DNA from: Saksenaea vasiformis B4078
Lineage: Eukaryota > Mucoromycota > Mucoromycetes > Mucorales > Saksenaeaceae
Assembly (NCBI GenBank): GCA_000697055.1
Contig: JNDT01002027.1
Coordinates: 1-64,000 of the forward strand
Length of the DNA stretch: 64,000 nucleotides
Direction: 5' to 3'
Position numbers and translations under genes: made by a program. The notes beneath the pieces were generated by a model that was given only the letters and a program-made list of their open reading frames with translations, did not search any database and had not been told where the DNA came from. Positions 59,439-64,000 of the stretch are shown one piece after another (the stretch's first letter is position 1; each line of letters opens with the position of its first letter).

Positions 59439-60502
59439 TCATGGACCATCCTTTTCCTTGGTGGTATGGTGTTCTCCTTGTCCCTCTTCATTTTCTTCTT
59501 GTTTCATTTGAGGAGGGGATTCTGTTGATGTGCTTGCTTGATGAATAGAGGCGGATGCTAGAGGGTAAGGATGGACAATGTATGGGTATAGAAGCGCCTG
59601 TGGTGGTGCAGACGCCTCTGCATTTAATGGGATGGGTGAGCAAGATGGTGGCGGAGGATAGCGTGGTTTTTGATCGCATGGAAAATAATGGTGCTGATCC
59701 GACTGATGAATCTGGGGGTTATACCCAGGTGCTGGGCTACTAGGTGTGTAGGGTGCCAGGAGCATGCTGGGCATGACAGGGGCGGAGGGTGTGGGTTGCG
59801 GAGAGGGCAATGAGTGATTTTTCTCGTCATTGTTGCTACCATCACATTCTGAAGTCTCACATATCGTCTTCTCTGGAAACGGATCTACCAATCGTTTTCG
59901 ATTTCGACGATTGATGTATATTCGCTGAAACAATGCAAGAATTAGCGGTCACTCCCATGTTATACGGATACAAACACGACGTTCTTACCCAAGCAATTAC
60001 TGCAACTATACTAACGTATGCGAGTACTCCGAAAGCAGTGCCGATTATTTGCGACTCCGTTGGCCATTCATTACCCGAAGAGCATAACGGAAAATAACGC
60101 CAAGACTGTATCCATAAATTAGAGATTACCCATGGAAGGCAAAACACTTACAGCCTCATACACTGCGAACGCACCAAATACCGCCTTTGAAGAGGGTGAA
60201 TCGTCTCCTTGCGCAACAAACCAGAGGTCATTATCTTCTGAGTCCAAATAATCAGACCAGCTGAACGTATATTTGCCATTCTTTGATGGAATCTTTGTGC
60301 CAACAATTGCAATCGTCCTTGCGTCTTGATAATCAAAGCCTTTGAGCAGAAAGAAGTCGATACTTGTCATTTTATCTGTCGTATTCGTCCAACGAATGAC
60401 TTCATTGTCGCGCATATAACGAAATCCATCCGCATCGTCGAATTTAATAGAGAAACAATTTACCGCGCCAAGAAAACATAAAATCAGAGCGGTTATTAAC
60501 AT
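59439..60502 (-). CDS. Kre9/KNH-like single-pass surface protein, array member 4 (type B)
   Basis: 317 residues; exons 60502-60152, 60105-59989 and 59924-59439. Signal peptide MLITALILCFLGAVNC. The ectodomain gives the clearest Kre9/KNH match of the four: NEVIRWTNTTDKMTSIDFFL, LKGFDYQDARTIAIVGTKIP, NGKYTFSWSDYL, LWFVAQGDDSPSSKAVFGAF. The middle exon starts SWRYFPLCSSGNEW and holds the helix GTAFGVLAYVSIVAVIAW. Tail: RIYINRRNRKRLVDPFPEKT, then a proline-rich part (DQKPRYPPPPSCSP) shared with member 2. A TATA-like box lies about 50 bp upstream of the ATG. Confidence 0.78.
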
Positions 60503-60548
60503 GTTGGGAACGTGGAAGAAAGTGGCGAAGAACAAATTTGGTGGAAAA

Positions 60549-60558
60549 AAGTATATAA
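60549..60558 (-). promoter_or_regulatory. TATA-like box of array member 4
   Basis: On the minus strand the sequence reads tttatatact, about 50 bp before the ATG at 60502. Confidence 0.4.
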
Positions 60559-60662
60559 ATATTACACTCCGAAACATCGTTACACATGATTCTGAAAAGG
60601 TCGATGGGCTTGTAGGGTCACTCAGTATCTGAACCCTAGATCTCATCTGTGAGTCAAAAAAG

Positions 60663-63600
60663 TCAGGAAACTGTAGTGCCGCGTTTGACTCTTTTACCCG
60701 ATCCAGAGTTCGCGATAACTCCTGTCATAGCAACAGGTCCCGGTCCACTCAACCTTCATTTGATAGAAAGTTATTATTATCGCAAACGCGGAGATAGCAC
60801 TTACTCTTCGCAGAGCTTCCGTGGAGAGGTCGCGCACCTTTAAAACATGGATGCAATATTAGTATATACATGTCATAGAGTTGACAGTAATTTACCGGTA
60901 ATTGGTGGCGCCGGGAATAAATGGTTTTCCAGCCGAGAAATTGCTGGGGTCGAAAGGTGATAGCGTTCTCCTATCTACAGACAGGACATTGCTTGCGCAT
61001 GCCAGACCTATTGCGAGAGCCGCTTGAACATCTCTGTTTTGTGTAGCATGGCCTGATTGATACGCTATGCAACTCGGATTCACACACTGGGATGCACCGT
61101 TTACCCTAACTGTCTTCCATTCTCCCTTCTTCCTTCGCCGAGCTTTGGCCCTCTCCACTCGCCCAAAATAGTAAACGCATAACTGCGAACTTCGATGCTC
61201 GTTCGTCATCGATACGGGGACATAACGCTGATGTCGCCTTCGCAGCCATGCTCCTCCACGTCTAATGTGACCCTTCAGTCGAGAACCGACACCTGTGCCC
61301 TGGGTCCCTATAGCCATGATAGGCACAATATTTCGTGCACCATCCTTGTCAGTGTTGGCAGCTGTCCTGACGAACCTTCGCTCCTGCGCAGCAATCTTAT
61401 CATAAACGCGACTAGTAAACAGTGACTGAGTACGTTTTTTATAGTGAGCGTGATTTGAGTGGTAAAACGATCGCAGTTGTTTTCGGCAGTTTCTTTTCAC
61501 CTAATAGGTATTGAAGAATTAGAGGTAGAAGGAAAAAAGGATAGCACCTCTTGCGACTCTAAAACTTGTTCTACAGTAGTTGCTAAAGCCGATGAACTTT
61601 CTTTCAAGCGTTTTTCTGCGCTCTTAACCGTCAAGTCGTTCTGGTATGAAGTGAGAACCTGAATCCACTGACTACCATTACTGTACCGTATTCCTCCTTT
61701 CTCTTTTTTTGCGAAACTTCCTGGAAAAGGTTTTCTCTTCCAGATATCCTGCCGTGATCCGCATTGATTTGGGAAGTTTGCACATTTCTTCAGGAATGGA
61801 TACTGGTATTTGTGTATCGTCCAATTGGCGGTTGTGTAAGTTGAAGTGTAGGCGAGCGCGTTCCATTGTAAGAGGGACAGTTGTCGAAAGAACCCTCAAC
61901 CCATAATCCGTCCCGCCAAAGGTAATAGCTTTCTTGTGATCCTGGCTGATTTGCCGATTCAGCTCTGTAATGTCAAGGAACTGTGTACTGGCTTCGCAAC
62001 CTGGGCGATTCCAACTTGTAACCTTACACATCTTTACCTCCTCCTTTTCATCGTCTCTCTCTGACTCCTTTTCCTTGCCCTTTCGCTTCTTCTTGAGAAT
62101 ATCCATCTCCTGTAGTTTGATTTAATTCAGTTGATTGACTGTTGCATACAATATCCTTCAGTTACCTTCTGACATACATATCGCCGCCTTCGCTGATCAG
62201 CCAGTTCCGACCGTATCTTACTTAAATTATGTTGTTTCTGTGCGCGCTCCAATTTCGAGGTCTCCAAATCTTTGTAACTTTTGCTTTGCTTTTCCTTCGC
62301 CCTTGGATCGCTGATATTTATCTTGTGGCGCTTACGCTTGTCTCGAATTTTCCTTTGGACAGCGTCTTTTCTCCGTCGATGCTCTTCTGTCCGATTTTGG
62401 ACGACATGTTCTGCCTGTTGTAAGGGCCTTTTTTGATTGCCTTTCTGCCGACTCCAAGGTTTTGATCCTACATTTTGCGTCTTCCAGCAACGTTGTAACT
62501 GTTGAAACATCTCGATTTGATCCATTCTCAAAGACACTGTTCTCGTCGTCCATACTCTTCCCTTTCGCATTCTTCCTTCTTTGTTCATAATGAGATACAG
62601 CTATATTCCTTCTTTTTGAACGTTCCCATCAATTATCGCCATCTGATGGGGTGTAACAGTTACTCGCCACCGTGGTTCCAAACCGCGAGCATGGCAAATA
62701 CGAGTGATTTTGTCTTGATCAAAGAAGGAACCAATTACGGCGGCTTTGTTAGTTTGAGCTTGTCTAATGTTTGTAATCGCGGTTCCATCTTCTTTGTATA
62801 AATCAAATTTTGCCGAGGTCGAACCAAAAAGTTCATACATGGACGCCGCATCGAGAGGTAGGGCATGGATCGAGGCAGGGCTGATCGCTGGGCAAATATT
62901 AGCAGTGAATTTGCTGTATCCAGTGGCACGGAGAACGATATTCGATAACAAAACAAACCGAACACGCAAGGCAATCGCAGTGCTTGATCGTCCTTTCGGT
63001 ATATATGGTCTTAGTGCGTTCGTAATCTGAACGACGGTATCTATCTCGACCTTCTGGAGCTTGTTATCGTCGTCGTTCCACAACCCCAAGACATCAGCGT
63101 CTCTCACTTTTCCTTCAACATCTACTGATAGTAACAGTTTCTTCGCAATAGCTTGAATTCGTATCAACCTTCTTCTGCTAGGTTCTTTCTTCGCGTCATT
63201 CGCTTGAACTTCTTCTGATTTCTCTTGCAACTCTTCCAATTCGTCTTGCATCTCTTCGATTGCCATCTCAATGGCCTCATCTATTCCTTCATCGTCTATC
63301 CCACTTATATCCACAGGAATACCCAACTCGCTCACCTCACCTTCAGACTACATAACGTTTATTCTGTTAATATGTCGATGACATCGGATATTACGCTCAC
63401 CTCTTCATCCTTCCGAGACTGTGGATTCTCACCTTTCGTGGACATGTATTCCTCTCTCGTGCGTGATTGCAACCTTGTAATCGCATCTGTACACGACTTC
63501 TCACGTCGCAATAGTTTAATTCTTTTGTATTGGTCCGTTCCCACTTCCAGCCTTTTCTTCAGGCGCCTTAAATTCTTGCTTTCTTGTTTTATTCTGGCTT

Positions 63601-64000
63601 TGATATGACGCCAATGCTATTCCTTTTTCCTTTTCATTGGTTTGATACTCTCCTCCCGTTGTTTTTCTTTCTCTTTTGCTTTTTTCTCGGCAATCTGACG
63701 GACCTTTTGCTCTCTTTCAGGGGCAAGGTTTAGTTTAAGGAGTATACGGAGGAGATGGTTGATCGATTTATGGAACAAACCGCCTGCCCACATGTTTTGT
63801 AGGTTGGCGGCGTATTGCTTCAGCTGAAAGTGCATTGTGGTGCTTAAGCCGGTAGGTGGTTTTGGTAAATCTTTCAACATTGGGTGTTGCAGCGCAGACC
63901 AGAAAGGTTTCTCACTAGCTTTATAGCTCTGTCTCCCGAAACAGCTCGAATGAATAAATTGCAAATGGGCTTCGCTGAATAGGTTGCTGAATTCATCATT
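60663..64000 (-). pseudogene. Fanzor/TnpB-like RNA-guided nuclease gene, 5' end outside window, decaying
   Basis: Exons: beyond 64000 to 63401, 63347-62622, 62571-62166, 62109-61548, 61500-60896, 60837-60805 and 60753-60663 (about 1000 residues visible). Long helical, charged N-terminal part; a middle domain (ADVLGLWNDDDNKLQK, ITRICHARGLEPRWRVTV); RuvC-I aspartate in KKAITFGGTDYGLRVLS; RuvC-II glutamate in SMTNEHRSSQLC just after a LKGH segment; zinc-ribbon half CVNPSC; RuvC-III aspartate in QNRDVQAALAI. This motif order is that of TnpB and eukaryotic Fanzor proteins. The CxxC of the first zinc knuckle is CVYY, so one ligand is lost. There is an in-frame TAG at 63617, one extra base in an A/T run at about 62430-62435 and one at about 61704-61710. 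Six GT-AG introns of about 47-58 bp keep phase elsewhere. Either a decayed copy or one with sequence errors. Confidence 0.75.

Noticed and set aside
60896..61500. Bacterial insertion sequence or contamination as source of the TnpB-like domain
   Set aside because: The domain is interrupted by fungal-type short introns in phase, so it is a resident eukaryotic gene.

Overview
The window is nuclear DNA of a filamentous fungus, most likely an early-diverging mould of the order Mucorales (genus not determined). Three spore-coat-like CotH genes, very short GT-AG introns (about 44-80 bp), an EXORDIUM-like secreted protein and a Fanzor/TnpB-like gene all point that way. No rRNA, tRNA or CRISPR array was seen. 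Most genes are cut into many small exons, so several were found only by joining exons by eye using frame, phase and family motifs; exon ends are given in each entry.

Layout. 1-12.5 kb: two tandem CotH genes (1914-3826, 9193-11097) in gene-poor DNA with MITE copies, a degenerate tandem array and a decayed acidic-protein gene. 12.5-31.5 kb: dense housekeeping block: mitochondrial processing peptidase beta, a PH-LRR protein, a Cuz1/ZFAND1 AN1 zinc-finger protein, an HP1-like chromodomain protein, mitochondrial ribosomal protein bL28m, a PC-esterase-like Golgi-type protein, a FAM72 homologue, three less characterised proteins (one polyQ, one LEA2-like) and a 2-phosphoglycerate-kinase/LPA1-like P-loop protein. 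33-42.6 kb: EXORDIUM-like protein facing a third CotH gene, a polytopic membrane protein and a 16-exon secreted subtilase. 43.8-52.1 kb: a vacuolar-type amino-acid transporter and a 21-exon DHX29-like RNA helicase. 52.3-60.5 kb: four tandem single-pass surface proteins with a Kre9/KNH-like ectodomain and a proline-rich tail, in an alternating A-B-A-B order. 60.6-64 kb: a Fanzor/TnpB-like RNA-guided nuclease gene running off the window edge, with a stop codon and two frameshifts.

Theme. The accessory part is surface biology: CotH kinase-like proteins, a subtilase, an EXORDIUM-like protein and the Kre9-like receptor-like array would all meet the wall or outside. The mobile part is a MITE family with at least five copies, one lying 3 bp from the predicted start codon of the HP1-like gene, plus the decaying Fanzor-like gene. 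Frames and splice phases were checked by hand; no database search was run.
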